From UBA9300 sp032260385 (GTDB taxonomy: Bacteria; Bacteroidota; Bacteroidia; Bacteroidales; VadinHA17), in the NCBI GenBank assembly GCA_032260385.1, contig JAVVEL010000012.1, positions 1 to 64,000 on the forward strand: a stretch of 64,000 nt of DNA. The letters are read 5' to 3'. This document shows positions 33,342 to 42,794 of the stretch, piece after piece; the stretch's first letter is position 1; each line of letters begins with the position of its first letter. The notes under the pieces are model-generated. The model ran no database searches. It was given only the letters and a program-made list of their open reading frames with translations, and was not told the origin of the DNA. Both the position numbers and the translations under genes were made by a program.

Positions 33342-36005
33342 TCAGAGATCCGCACTGGCATTTTTTAAATAATCAATAATACCCTGGCAGATTTTTTCCG
33401 CCATCTGCTGCCGGAAATCAGGGTCTGCCAGCTTTTCTTCATCTTCGGCGTGTGACATGAAGGCCTGTTCGACAAGTACCGATGGCATCTGGCTTACCCT
33501 TGTTACGGTATAATTGAACGATCCCACAACACCGAATTCGTCAAGGTCAAGCTCCAGCAGGCGGTCATAAATGGCAATGGCAAGTGGTGCCCAGAAAGGA
33601 TTGTGCCAGTAGGTACTGGTACCATCGACCGAAAGATATCCACTTCCGCCGGCATTGGCATGTATGCTTATAAGCATGTCGGACCCCGAACGGATGGCTT
33701 TATCGCGTTTCTCTTCCAGTGACATGTCAATATCCGATTCCCTTACCTGTACAACTTCGGCACCCATCTGCCTGCACAGCTCACCAAGCCTGAAGGAGAG
33801 GTCGAGGTTGATATCTTTCTCGGGCAGGCCTGACAGGCCCATGGCACCTGTATTGCTTCCCCCGTGCCCGGCCTCAATGGCAATCTTCAAACCTGACATT
33901 GGCTTATCTGACGAGGGGTCAAAAACCGGCGGGTACTTAAGCCTGAGCACCAGGCGCCCCTCCCGGACAGAGAAATCATAGCCCCAGATGTCAGATGTCT
34001 TGAGGTTAACATGGATCTTATATGTTTCCGGGGTGATCTGTTCCCACGTTATCATGTCAATTATTTTCAGCCCTGCATAGTGCGATACCCAGGTACTGCT
34101 TGTCTGGACGCCATAGAGATGGATGCTTATCCTCTTTCCTGCGGGGTCAGGGTGTATTTCCCAGGGAACGGGTTCAAGGTAGGGGATCGAAAGCACATCC
34201 GCATTTGCAGATGGGGAGCAGGCCATGCTGGTTATGTAGTATGAGGATTTTACGGTTCCGGCAGTCAGAAGCTCAACATCATCACTGTGGAGGAAACCGT
34301 GTTCCTCATTGCTGAGTCGCACACGGTAATAATTGCCGAACCTGCCATTTGTTTTATATACCACGCCCGGTCCAACTTCCGCCCTCAGGGGGCCTCCCAG
34401 CCTCGGGGCACCCAGGTTATAGGTCACCCTGGTATTTTCATTTTTCACCTTGACAAGGGGAAAATCTTCCGCTTCCCTGACCATGAAATGCCTGCCCGTC
34501 TCCAATTCATAGGACTCATGCCACTGCTGCTCGGTAAGGGGCTGTAGTTGCAGGCTCAACCTGTATCTCACACCCGGACTGAACTTATTCCCAGGCACAT
34601 CGGCCCGGTACAGGCTGTAATCCTCATAATCTTCGCGGGAGCACCTGAATGTATGATCGCCCGGCTGGATCCTCATATTAGCCACCTGTCCCAGCGATCC
34701 GGCAAATGCGACCCTTATAACATCACCGGGAAGGAGTTCGAGATCATATGCGGGCTCCAGCGAACGGGCATCAATCCAGAGGGGGAAGGGCTTTCTTATA
34801 TTGTCTGTCTTTTCATAAAAATATTCCTGCTCGTAAAAGGTCGACAGTGAATCATCACTTACAACCGTAGCCCTGATGCGGTTGGGACCTTCCTTTAGTT
34901 TTATGCTTTTAAAGAATATCCCTGTTTTATAATGTTTTACCTCCTCTCCGTCTATACTTACCCTGGCAGGGTAGTCAGTCTTGCAGAGCAGGTCGTAATC
35001 CGGCTTATTGGTGTAAGCTTCAGGCATTCTGCGGAATTCCATCCATGGCTTCGGGCGGGCTACGGTATTGTCCGGTAACACGGTATAATTATAAGGCACA
35101 TTCCATCCCCGGGTTGAAAGCTTTATGTCACTTTCAGTGCTTCGCAGCCTTAATGTATCAGCCGGATCTGCAATAATCCCTATGAAGCCGTCAGACCCGC
35201 ATATCTTTGTTCTTCCCTCATCTTCCAGGTAAATTTCCCTGCCGGCTGGCGGTCCCCGGAAATAGCCGGAGAAATCAAGTCCGACCACCTGCCGGGGTCT
35301 TATTTGTTTGAACCATTCCGATACTGTTGGGATCTTTTCGCCTCCATCCCCGGCTAGATTCAGTATGCGTGTCTCATCGCCTCCATCCCGGACTGCATTC
35401 ATCAGGTATGGTTTACGTAGCATGGCCCATGCCATTACATCTTCAAGCAGGTCATAAAGTGCTGTATCGTTGATCGGGCTTGTCTCATCCGGATCTGCAG
35501 GCAGTCCAAATGCCATTCCGTCTATGTTATAGTTAATGACGTAAGTACCTGCTTCCTCCCTGACTCTTTTCTTCAGCTCAGGAAGGGGCAAGTCCTGCGA
35601 CCATGGCCGGAGTTCCAGCAGGTCTATAACAACAAAGAGTTTCAGATCATTTTGATGCGCTGCTTCAATGGCATATTCCAGGGGGTCAAAATTTACAGAA
35701 GGCAGGTCACCCGGTTTAAGGAACAAGCTATTGCAGTCCTCACCGGCAGCTTTTTCAGCGGCCTCCCTGATTTCTGTTTTTATCGCTTCATCATCACCCT
35801 TTATTGTTTCAGCAGGTAAAAAATATTCCCTTATTTCGAATGCCGGTGGCATTGCCGGCTCAGCCTCAGCTTCAGCCTCAATCAAAGCCTCATCCTCAGT
35901 CGCAGTAGCGGTCCCAGCCGATCCTTCCAGAAGCCCTGTTGTTTTGCATCCGTAGAGTGAGGCGGTCACTAACAGCAACAATAATGTCAAGCGCTTTATG
36001 TTCAT
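33342..36005 (-). CDS. N-acetylmuramoyl-L-alanine amidase lipoprotein with N-terminal GHL10-like and SH3-like regions
   Basis: An 887-residue envelope lipoprotein (LYGC lipobox near residue 20). The C-terminal Amidase_3 domain (about 704-885) has its zinc ligands and catalytic glutamate: His714 (EAGHGG), Glu729 (PEKD), His782 (SIHAN) and Glu846 (VEQAF). It cleaves the bond between MurNAc and the stem peptide. Residues about 540-590 look like an SH3-type wall-binding domain. The N-terminal 60-200 resembles a worn GHL10-type barrel (YNIDGMAFGLP against the YDLDGIHFDDY of the next gene). It starts 5 bp after the stop of the GHL10-NamZ fusion, so the two form an operon for peptidoglycan processing. 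Confidence 0.88.
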   Translation of the reverse strand: MNIKRLTLLLLLVTASLYGCKTTGLLEGSAGTATATEDEALIEAEAEAEPAMPPAFEIREYFLPAETIKGDDEAIKTEIREAAEKAAGEDCNSLFLKPGDLPSVNFDPLEYAIEAAHQNDLKLFVVIDLLELRPWSQDLPLPELKKRVREEAGTYVINYNIDGMAFGLPADPDETSPINDTALYDLLEDVMAWAMLRKPYLMNAVRDGGDETRILNLAGDGGEKIPTVSEWFKQIRPRQVVGLDFSGYFRGPPAGREIYLEDEGRTKICGSDGFIGIIADPADTLRLRSTESDIKLSTRGWNVPYNYTVLPDNTVARPKPWMEFRRMPEAYTNKPDYDLLCKTDYPARVSIDGEEVKHYKTGIFFKSIKLKEGPNRIRATVVSDDSLSTFYEQEYFYEKTDNIRKPFPLWIDARSLEPAYDLELLPGDVIRVAFAGSLGQVANMRIQPGDHTFRCSREDYEDYSLYRADVPGNKFSPGVRYRLSLQLQPLTEQQWHESYELETGRHFMVREAEDFPLVKVKNENTRVTYNLGAPRLGGPLRAEVGPGVVYKTNGRFGNYYRVRLSNEEHGFLHSDDVELLTAGTVKSSYYITSMACSPSANADVLSIPYLEPVPWEIHPDPAGKRISIHLYGVQTSSTWVSHYAGLKIIDMITWEQITPETYKIHVNLKTSDIWGYDFSVREGRLVLRLKYPPVFDPSSDKPMSGLKIAIEAGHGGSNTGAMGLSGLPEKDINLDLSFRLGELCRQMGAEVVQVRESDIDMSLEEKRDKAIRSGSDMLISIHANAGGSGYLSVDGTSTYWHNPFWAPLAIAIYDRLLELDLDEFGVVGSFNYTVTRVSQMPSVLVEQAFMSHAEDEEKLADPDFRQQMAEKICQGIIDYLKNASADL

Positions 36006-36010
36006 ATTTT

Positions 36011-38794
36011 TTACTTATACAGCATGTATTTGCGTCGGATATCTATAAACTCTTCTATATCTGTGTTGCAGCTGTCAATTACCTGTTCAACAGTAATTTC
36101 GTGGTCTTCAAGCATCTTAAGAAGGGGAGGAGGAGACCATACCAGTGAATCAGGGTTTGTTGCACGGTAAGCGTCTATTATGTGGAGTGTTGTTTCAACG
36201 GGTTTGTAGGTCCTGTAGTCAGTTACCATTATCTCCACGCCTCCGCTCATCATGTTCCATGGTTTGCCTCGCGGGTTGGCATAGCCTTCGTAATTGGCCG
36301 GGATAAAGTACACGGGTCTGAAGATGGCACCTGGGATATCCCTTGAGTTAAGGTCGGCGGCAGCTTCTTCAGCATTTATCCAGGTTGAGCCGGATAGAAG
36401 GAAGGGCTTCGTTGTACCTCTTCCCTCGGAGATGTTTGATCTTTCGAAAAGGCACTGGCCCGGGTAAACGACTGCAGTTTCGAAGGTGCCCATATTTGGG
36501 GAAGGCATCACCCACAGGAGGCCTGTTTCAGGCCACAGCATATCCCTGCGCCATCCCTTCATCTTAATTACCTCCAGGTTGGCGCCAAAACCTTCTGTTT
36601 CGTTCCACATCATAGCCAGCTCACCGTAGGTCATACCATGCCGCAGGGGCAGGGGGTGCCTGAAAATACCACCCATATCGAGTGTGGGTCCTTCCACCAT
36701 GCGTCCTCCTAGGGGATTTGGCCTGTCGAGGACCATGAAGGTAACACCGGCCTCTGCACATGCCTCCATGGCAAAAGACATGGAATATTTGAAAGTATAC
36801 CATGATGTTCCTACACCCTGGATATCAAAAATCAGCACATCAAGATTCTTAAGCCATTCCCTGTCGGGGGCATATGATTCGCCATACAGGCTGTAAACAG
36901 GTATCCCGGTTATGGGATCAGGCTCACCTTCTTTAATTATTTTACCCTGCCTGGCACCCCTTACACCGTGTTCGGCACCGAAGAGAGCAACCAGGTTAAC
37001 TCCGGGGGTGCCTGCCAGTATATCCAGTGTGCTCCTAAGGTCGGATCCCACTGCCGAGGGATTGGTTATAAGTCCTACTCTCTTGTTTTTTATCAGGTCG
37101 AGGTGATCTTCCACCAGGACATCTATGCCAGGTTTTACCAATGGTTCTTTATAGGCAGCCGGTCTTTCATCGAGGGGATAGGCTTCAAATAATTTATCAA
37201 GGGAAGGGGCATCATCATATGAAACAGGGCTAATGGCATTTTCATTAATGACACTCTCGTTCCCATACCTGTCAACTGCACTCACAGCAAAGCTATTCAG
37301 GCGTGTAAGTATTTCAGCTTTACTCCCGATATTCCGGCGACCTTCCTCACTGGCCAGCAGGGCTGTATTTACTTTGAATCCCGGGATGGTGATGCCGTTT
37401 GTTCCCTTACCGAGTACATCATACTCCCATGAAGGCCCGTATTTATTATAGACTACCCACCTGGGGATATTTTCAGAATCAGGATGGGACCACGAGATAT
37501 GCAGGGAGTCTCTCACCTGCTCAACTGTGACAGCGGGTGCTGCGGGTTCACTCCTTCCAAGCCAGGGGGAAGGGGGTACCAGGGCCTCTTTATTGTATGG
37601 CCCTTCCGATATGGCGCTTACCAGTTGAAGGTTTCGAACCAGGGGTCCAATGCTCCAGTGAACCACACCGGGGCTTTCTGGCAGCATGCCGCGGCTTATC
37701 ATTATCTGGTCTACCGTTTCCTTTGCTGCCTTTTCCCCGCTGAACCTGCCGATATTAATGCCCGGCCACAGGTGGCGCCCCTTTTTATTTTCCGATGACC
37801 ACCAGCCAAGGAGCACGGGGAAGCTCTGTTCGAGCTGGCCAGTAGGCCAGTAAATCTGGGGTGTGTAGTAGTCAATCCATCCCTTATTGAGCCATAGCCT
37901 GGCATCGGCATAGAGTACTTCATGCTGGTCAAAACCCGAGACAAAGGGAGGGTTATAAGGTCGCCATATACCGAAAGGACTGAGGCCGAACTTGACATGA
38001 GGTTTTTCTGCCTTAATACCCTTATAAACACGTTCAATGAAGACATTTACATTCTCCCTGCGCCATTCGCTCCGGCTCAGCTTTCCACCGTTGTCAAGGT
38101 AAGCCTGCCAGCTTTCATCATCGGGAAAGTCCTTGAAATTATTATAGTCGGGGTAGGGATAGAAATAGTCATCGAAATGGATACCATCGAGGTCATATCT
38201 TTTCACCAGATCCATCACCACGTTGAATGAGTGGTCCTGTGTCCCTTCCAGTGCCGGGTCGAGCCACCAGTAACCCTGTTCCAGGAAGAGGGCAAGCTCC
38301 GGTTTGCGTTTCACTATAGAAGACTCCGTTACCGGTCCGCCCGCCACATGGTGGGCGCGGTAGGGGTTCAGCCAGGCATGCAGTTCTATCCCCCGTTTAT
38401 GAGCCTCATCGATCCAGAACTCGAGTGGATCGTAATAAGGATCGGGCGCCTTGCCCTGCTCTCCCGTAAGGTAGTATGACCATGGTTCAAGGTCGCTCCG
38501 GTAGAGTGCATCACAGTGAGGCCTTACCTGGAAGATCACCGCGTTGAAATTATTTTCCTCCAGGAGATCAAGCAGCTCGATAGCCTCTTTTTTCTGCCCT
38601 TCCACGGGTATGCCCGGTTTTGATGGCCAGTTGATATTGGCCACTGTGGCCACCCATGCAGCCCTGAATTCGCGTATGGCCGAGGGTGTCCTTCCAGAGG
38701 GGTCGCCGGTCACCAACGGCCGGCTTATATGGCATTCAGTAAGTATCAGCAGCAGGGAAACTGCCACTGCCACTAAAGTAGCTCTTCTGTACAT
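36011..38794 (-). CDS. GHL10 glycosidase-like domain fused to NamZ (DUF1343) exo-muramidase domain
   Basis: A 927-residue envelope protein with an N-terminal signal and probable lipid-anchor Cys21. Residues about 40-345 form a GHL10/DUF187 TIM-barrel (FRAAWVATVANINWPS, ELHAWLNPYRAHH, YDLDGIHFDDYFYPYPDYN). An FN3-like piece follows (about 430-515), then DUF1343 (about 555-925), with VGLITNPSAVG, LFGAEHGVRGA, DIQGVGTSWYTF and DRPNPLGG. DUF1343 includes NamZ, the exo-beta-N-acetylmuramidase (GH171) of MurNAc salvage. Together with the amidase downstream, the pair could strip peptides and release MurNAc from glycan ends. The GHL10 activity is not known; it may be an endo-acting wall glycosidase. 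Fusion of the two is notable. Confidence 0.88.
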   Translation of the reverse strand: MYRRATLVAVAVSLLLILTECHISRPLVTGDPSGRTPSAIREFRAAWVATVANINWPSKPGIPVEGQKKEAIELLDLLEENNFNAVIFQVRPHCDALYRSDLEPWSYYLTGEQGKAPDPYYDPLEFWIDEAHKRGIELHAWLNPYRAHHVAGGPVTESSIVKRKPELALFLEQGYWWLDPALEGTQDHSFNVVMDLVKRYDLDGIHFDDYFYPYPDYNNFKDFPDDESWQAYLDNGGKLSRSEWRRENVNVFIERVYKGIKAEKPHVKFGLSPFGIWRPYNPPFVSGFDQHEVLYADARLWLNKGWIDYYTPQIYWPTGQLEQSFPVLLGWWSSENKKGRHLWPGINIGRFSGEKAAKETVDQIMISRGMLPESPGVVHWSIGPLVRNLQLVSAISEGPYNKEALVPPSPWLGRSEPAAPAVTVEQVRDSLHISWSHPDSENIPRWVVYNKYGPSWEYDVLGKGTNGITIPGFKVNTALLASEEGRRNIGSKAEILTRLNSFAVSAVDRYGNESVINENAISPVSYDDAPSLDKLFEAYPLDERPAAYKEPLVKPGIDVLVEDHLDLIKNKRVGLITNPSAVGSDLRSTLDILAGTPGVNLVALFGAEHGVRGARQGKIIKEGEPDPITGIPVYSLYGESYAPDREWLKNLDVLIFDIQGVGTSWYTFKYSMSFAMEACAEAGVTFMVLDRPNPLGGRMVEGPTLDMGGIFRHPLPLRHGMTYGELAMMWNETEGFGANLEVIKMKGWRRDMLWPETGLLWVMPSPNMGTFETAVVYPGQCLFERSNISEGRGTTKPFLLSGSTWINAEEAAADLNSRDIPGAIFRPVYFIPANYEGYANPRGKPWNMMSGGVEIMVTDYRTYKPVETTLHIIDAYRATNPDSLVWSPPPLLKMLEDHEITVEQVIDSCNTDIEEFIDIRRKYMLYK

Positions 38795-38886
38795 ATCTTT
38801 TACTTAATTTTTACATGTTGCCTGTAAAAATAGTAAAAGTTCCGGGTTCAGAGGACCTGTTCTTTCTGAGCCTGTAAAATTTATTT

Positions 38887-39832
38887 TTATGCTGTATGGC
38901 TCCGGATTTTCATTTTTGATCCAATAACCTTAAACTCCGGCAAGTGGGTTTCATCGAGCCCAATGATTTTTCTGGCTTCAGCCGCTGAAGCTACCGGGCG
39001 ATATATTTCATCGGCAATTCTTTTAAGCCTCCTGACCAGGTCAACATTGGATGCCAGCTTTTTCTTTTCATAGTCATAAAAGATATTATCTTCTATGCCT
39101 ACACGTACATTTCCTCCCATAACTATTGCAGAAGCATTCATGGGTAACTGGAATTGCCCGATACCTGCAGCTGCCCAGATTGAATTTTCAGGCAAGAGAG
39201 ATATGAGATAATTCAAACCTTTGGTATCGGCAGGGATGCTGTTAATATTTCCAAATAGTAGATTCCAGTATTTTTTCCCCTGAATAATTCCTTTTGACTC
39301 TAAAATTTTTCCCAGGTTTAACATCCCGGGGTCGAATACTTCAAGTTCAGGTTTGATTTCCTTATCTTTCATTAATGATGCAAGCTGGGAAACCATATCA
39401 AGTTGAATTTATGCTTGGACCTGTAGGAAAATTCAAAGATCCCAGGGTAAGGCTTCCCATATCAGGTTTTGCCATGCCGGTTAAATGCAGTACTTCTGAT
39501 CTTTTTTCAAATTCAGACCAGTTCCTCCCGGAAGTTGAGGCACAACATATAAGTCCGGGACGCTCCCTGCGGATCAGGGTGACTATCTTCTCATAAATTT
39601 CAGCTTTCCAGGTGGGTTTGCCATCAGTATCCCTTGCATGCAGGTGAACTATGGAGGCCCCTGCATCACTACAACGCACAGCATCCTCTGCAATCTCCTC
39701 GGGTGTTATAGGGACAAATCCTGTCATCTCCTTTGTAGGTATCATTCCCGTAAGGCATACGTTAATGATCAAGGGAGAATATTCTGCCAGCGGGGGTGGC
39801 ATGTTTCTGTTCAGATACTCTTGTTTATCCAT
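38887..39832 (-). pseudogene. BKACE (beta-keto acid cleavage enzyme) family, frameshifted
   Basis: A DUF849/BKACE enzyme that condenses a beta-keto acid with acetyl-CoA in a zinc-dependent retro-Claisen reaction; the type member cleaves 3-keto-5-aminohexanoate in lysine fermentation. The 5' frame (to 39398) carries LIINVCLTGMIPTKEM, the zinc pair in VHLHARD and ending SLNFPTGPS. The 3' frame (38887-39396) continues with MVSQLASLM, KPELEVFDPGM, and GGNVRVGIEDNI. The frames join if one base is removed from AATTCAACTT near 39400-39410, giving about 314 residues, the family size. It is either a true frameshift or an error. It overlaps the GNAT gene's stop by 8 bp. Confidence 0.85.
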
Positions 39833-40274
39833 AGTATTTTTCCAGATTCATTTCAATTGTTGTCCACTCATCTATATCATCCCTTCCAAATGAATGGATT
39901 TTTTTCAGTCTGCCCACCTCAGAATATCCGAAGTGTTTCTTATACCATTCTATCGTTTCAGGGCGGTCAGCATTAGTTATTACCTTTTTTGCTCCCAGCT
40001 CATGCATCTTTTTCAAACGTGCTTCCTGCAAAGCCATCCCGATGCCCTTTCCTTTTACATTCGGATCCACTCCAAGGAGCGTCGTTTTTCCAACCGAAGG
40101 GGAGATCATTTTATACCCTGAAGCTCCAATGACTTTACCATCTTCCTCTGCAATAAAGAAGCAGGAAGTATCCAGTTCAGACATTTCCTCTGAAGGAACG
40201 TGATGCATGTTCCAGTATTCCATTATTCTCAGAATTTCATCACGATCTTCTTTTCTTGCCTTTCTGATAATCAT
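39825..40274 (-). CDS. GNAT family N-acetyltransferase
   Basis: A 149-residue acetyl-CoA-dependent transferase. The GNAT core is clear: CFFIAEEDGKVIGASGYKM (beta 2-3), TTLLGVDPNVKGKGIGMALQEA with the pyrophosphate loop VKGKGIGMAL, and NADRPETIEWYKKHFGYSEVG near the end. Its stop overlaps the start of the BKACE gene by 8 bp, so the two are one transcript. The acceptor substrate is unknown; pairing with a keto-acid cleavage enzyme suggests an amino-acid degradation context, which is inference. Confidence 0.92.
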   Translation of the reverse strand: MIIRKARKEDRDEILRIMEYWNMHHVPSEEMSELDTSCFFIAEEDGKVIGASGYKMISPSVGKTTLLGVDPNVKGKGIGMALQEARLKKMHELGAKKVITNADRPETIEWYKKHFGYSEVGRLKKIHSFGRDDIDEWTTIEMNLEKYYG

Positions 40275-40425
40275 AATAATCTTAAATGACCATTAAACAT
40301 GAATACCAATGATAAACAGTTACAAATCAGACCCAAATTATACAAAAGATTATTACCTGGCAATTAATTTTGATATATGACAGTCCAGAGATTATGAATT
40401 GCTGATGTTTTAAGACAAGCGTAAA

Positions 40426-41982
40426 TTACAGGCCTGGTGGCGCACGGTGTTTCGTCCCCTGTTCATAGGAATACGCGAGCTTTATCAGTGTGGCTTCGTC
40501 GTACATGCGGCCGAGGAACTGGAGTCCGGCAGGCAGGTCAGCCCCGGTAAAGCCCATAGGCACCGTAAAAGCCGGTTGCCCGGTATGAGGAGCTATGACC
40601 TGGCTGTTGTCGCCCCGGTATTCCTCCTCAAAATAATCGATACGTGCAGGTTTATTATTCCACGAGGGATAGATGATGGCATCGAGCTGCAATGAGTCCA
40701 TCACTCCTTCTATGGCCTCCCTGAAAGCAATGCGCCTCCTGTCAGTGTAGGCATCAAGGCAATCCATTCCCGGGTCTTCCCACCTGCCTTCACTGGCAGA
40801 AAACATTTCAAGCCTGTCCGCAACATATTGCGATTCAGTACCTATCCTGATAACATCTTCAAGACTTTCCAGTGTGTCTCTTTTAACATATGTGGCCAGG
40901 AAGTTTTCCAGGTCCATCCTGAATTGTGCACACCACTGGTTCCTGCTTAACGATATGAAGCCCGGTATTACAACAGGGTCAACCACACTTGCACCGAGTG
41001 AATCAAGGTCTGATATTGCCTGTTCAAACAATGCTTTTACTTCCGGGTCGGGATCATTCTCGCTCAGCTGCCTCAGTACACCTATCCTGGCCCCTGCAAG
41101 TCCATCCTTAACAAGGAATTCAAGATAATCACCCGGTATTTTCCCTTCTGAATATCCTGTCAGGGGATCCTCAGGGTCGTAGCCTGCAATAACATTAAGG
41201 ACCCTGGTGGCATCTTCCACGGTCCGGCACATTGGCCCTACCACATCATTGCGCAGGTAGAGGGGTACTATGGCCGACCGGCTAACAAGTCCCATGGTGG
41301 TCCTGAAGCCAACCAGGGCACAATGGGACGAAGGTCCCCTGATGGAGTTGCCCGTATCAGTACCCAGGCCTACGGTGGCAAAATTGGCGGCAATGGCTGC
41401 TGCCGTGCCCCCGCTTGACCCTGCAGGCACATAAAGGGTATTGTAAGGATTGCGTGTTGTGCCTGCTGTTGAGCTTTCGGTATGCATTGGACTGAAAGCC
41501 CACTCGGCCATATTGGATTTTGCAATTATAATGGCCCCTGCATCAACAAGCCTTTGTATGATAAAAGCATCTTCCCCGGGAATAAAATCCCTCAGTGCCA
41601 GTGAGCCGGCTGTGGTAGGGAGGCCTGCTGTATTGATATTGTCCTTTACAACCAGTGGTATGCCGTGTAGGGGTCTCAGCACACCGGTTCTCCTGTATTC
41701 ATCATCCAGCTTACCGGCAATACTCAAAGCTTCGGGATTAATAACAGTGATTGCATTTGTTCGATCATCAAGTTCATCAATCCTGGCAAGGTAAGCCTCA
41801 ACAAGGTCCTGACTCTTATACTGACCATCCCGGTAAGCCCTGTGGATATCTGAGATGCTTAATTCATCCAGATCTATAGAAGCCCCGGTCTCCGTCGATC
41901 TGCACCCGTCAAGGCCGGAAGATAAGAAAATGGGTATGAGCACAAGCATGATTTTAACAAGGTTGTTCTTTTTCATTTGCAT
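40426..41982 (-). CDS. Amidase-signature family lipoprotein
   Basis: A 518-residue envelope amidase of the amidase-signature (AS) superfamily with a Ser-cisSer-Lys triad: Lys113 (VVKDN), cis-Ser189 (PAGSSGG) and nucleophile Ser213 (GTDTGNSIRGPSSH). Asn212 replaces the usual second Gly of the signature, common in this Bacteroidota lineage. A signal peptide with Cys27 (DGCRS) predicts a lipoprotein, unlike cytosolic GatA. It hydrolyses unknown amides, perhaps peptide or acyl-amides, outside the cytoplasm. Standalone gene between the GNAT/BKACE pair and the LytTR regulator gene. Confidence 0.92.
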   Translation of the reverse strand: MQMKKNNLVKIMLVLIPIFLSSGLDGCRSTETGASIDLDELSISDIHRAYRDGQYKSQDLVEAYLARIDELDDRTNAITVINPEALSIAGKLDDEYRRTGVLRPLHGIPLVVKDNINTAGLPTTAGSLALRDFIPGEDAFIIQRLVDAGAIIIAKSNMAEWAFSPMHTESSTAGTTRNPYNTLYVPAGSSGGTAAAIAANFATVGLGTDTGNSIRGPSSHCALVGFRTTMGLVSRSAIVPLYLRNDVVGPMCRTVEDATRVLNVIAGYDPEDPLTGYSEGKIPGDYLEFLVKDGLAGARIGVLRQLSENDPDPEVKALFEQAISDLDSLGASVVDPVVIPGFISLSRNQWCAQFRMDLENFLATYVKRDTLESLEDVIRIGTESQYVADRLEMFSASEGRWEDPGMDCLDAYTDRRRIAFREAIEGVMDSLQLDAIIYPSWNNKPARIDYFEEEYRGDNSQVIAPHTGQPAFTVPMGFTGADLPAGLQFLGRMYDEATLIKLAYSYEQGTKHRAPPGL

Positions 41983-42005
41983 TAATATTTTGAGCCTGTA
42001 AAGTG

Positions 42006-42773
42006 TTAATGGATATTATCTGAGATCCTGTTGATCAGCCGGGGTATATTATCCTTGCTGATACTGCAACTTACTTCCTCCTCGCCAATACCAAGTATGC
42101 ATACTCCCTTTGATGATTTTACCCTTTTCAGGTGTTCAAGATTTATTATACATGAACGGTGTACCCTGAAAAATTTACCGGACGGCAGCATTTTATCTAC
42201 CGTTCCCAGGTTAGTGGTAATTGTAATGGTCTTGCCCGAATCCAGGGTAAAGTTAGAGTAATTTCCGTCAGCTTTTACCAGTACAATTTCTTGCGGTTCA
42301 ATAATTATGTACTCTGACATATTCCTGAAAATAAGCTTGTCTACGCTTCCAAGCAGTTTCTCTGTATTAGCCCGCTTTGCCCTGTCAGATCTGAACTTCA
42401 GTCTTTCAATACTCTGCTTTATCCGTGAGCGGTCAAGTGGTTTCAGTATATAATCGAAGGCTGCATATTCAAAGGCCTTGACTGCATAATCATCAAAGGC
42501 TGTCATGAAGATCACCTCGGGCAATTCATCCATATTCTTCTTAAGGTAATCAAGGACTTCAAAGCCGTTCATCCCCGGCATGGATATATCCAGGAACAGG
42601 ATATCGGGTTTCAGCTCAATAATCTCTGCAAGCGCCGGTCCAGGCTCATTACCCGATCCCACAATCTCAACTGCCTCAAAAGATTTGAGTATGGCTATCA
42701 GCTGGTAAACCAGCATCTTCTCATCATCAAGAATATATGCCCTCATTTTATCACGCCTGTTTTCTTTATTCAT
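42006..42773 (-). CDS. LytTR family response regulator
   Basis: A 255-residue DNA-binding regulator. The receiver domain has acidic residues Asp16-Asp17, phospho-acceptor Asp62 (LFLDISMPG) and the ILKPLDR lysine. The LytTR domain (about 145-250) begins DKLIFRNMSEYIIIEPQEI and has the FFRVHRSCIINL motif. Phosphorylation should come from the adjacent sensor kinase, whose gene ends 22 bp upstream. Numbering is for the 255-residue frame; the ATG nine codons in (42746, MRAYILDDEK) is an equally plausible start. Target promoters are not visible here. Confidence 0.93.
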   Translation of the reverse strand: MNKENRRDKMRAYILDDEKMLVYQLIAILKSFEAVEIVGSGNEPGPALAEIIELKPDILFLDISMPGMNGFEVLDYLKKNMDELPEVIFMTAFDDYAVKAFEYAAFDYILKPLDRSRIKQSIERLKFRSDRAKRANTEKLLGSVDKLIFRNMSEYIIIEPQEIVLVKADGNYSNFTLDSGKTITITTNLGTVDKMLPSGKFFRVHRSCIINLEHLKRVKSSKGVCILGIGEEEVSCSISKDNIPRLINRISDNIH

Positions 42774-42794
42774 TTTATCAGATCTTGCTTTTTA

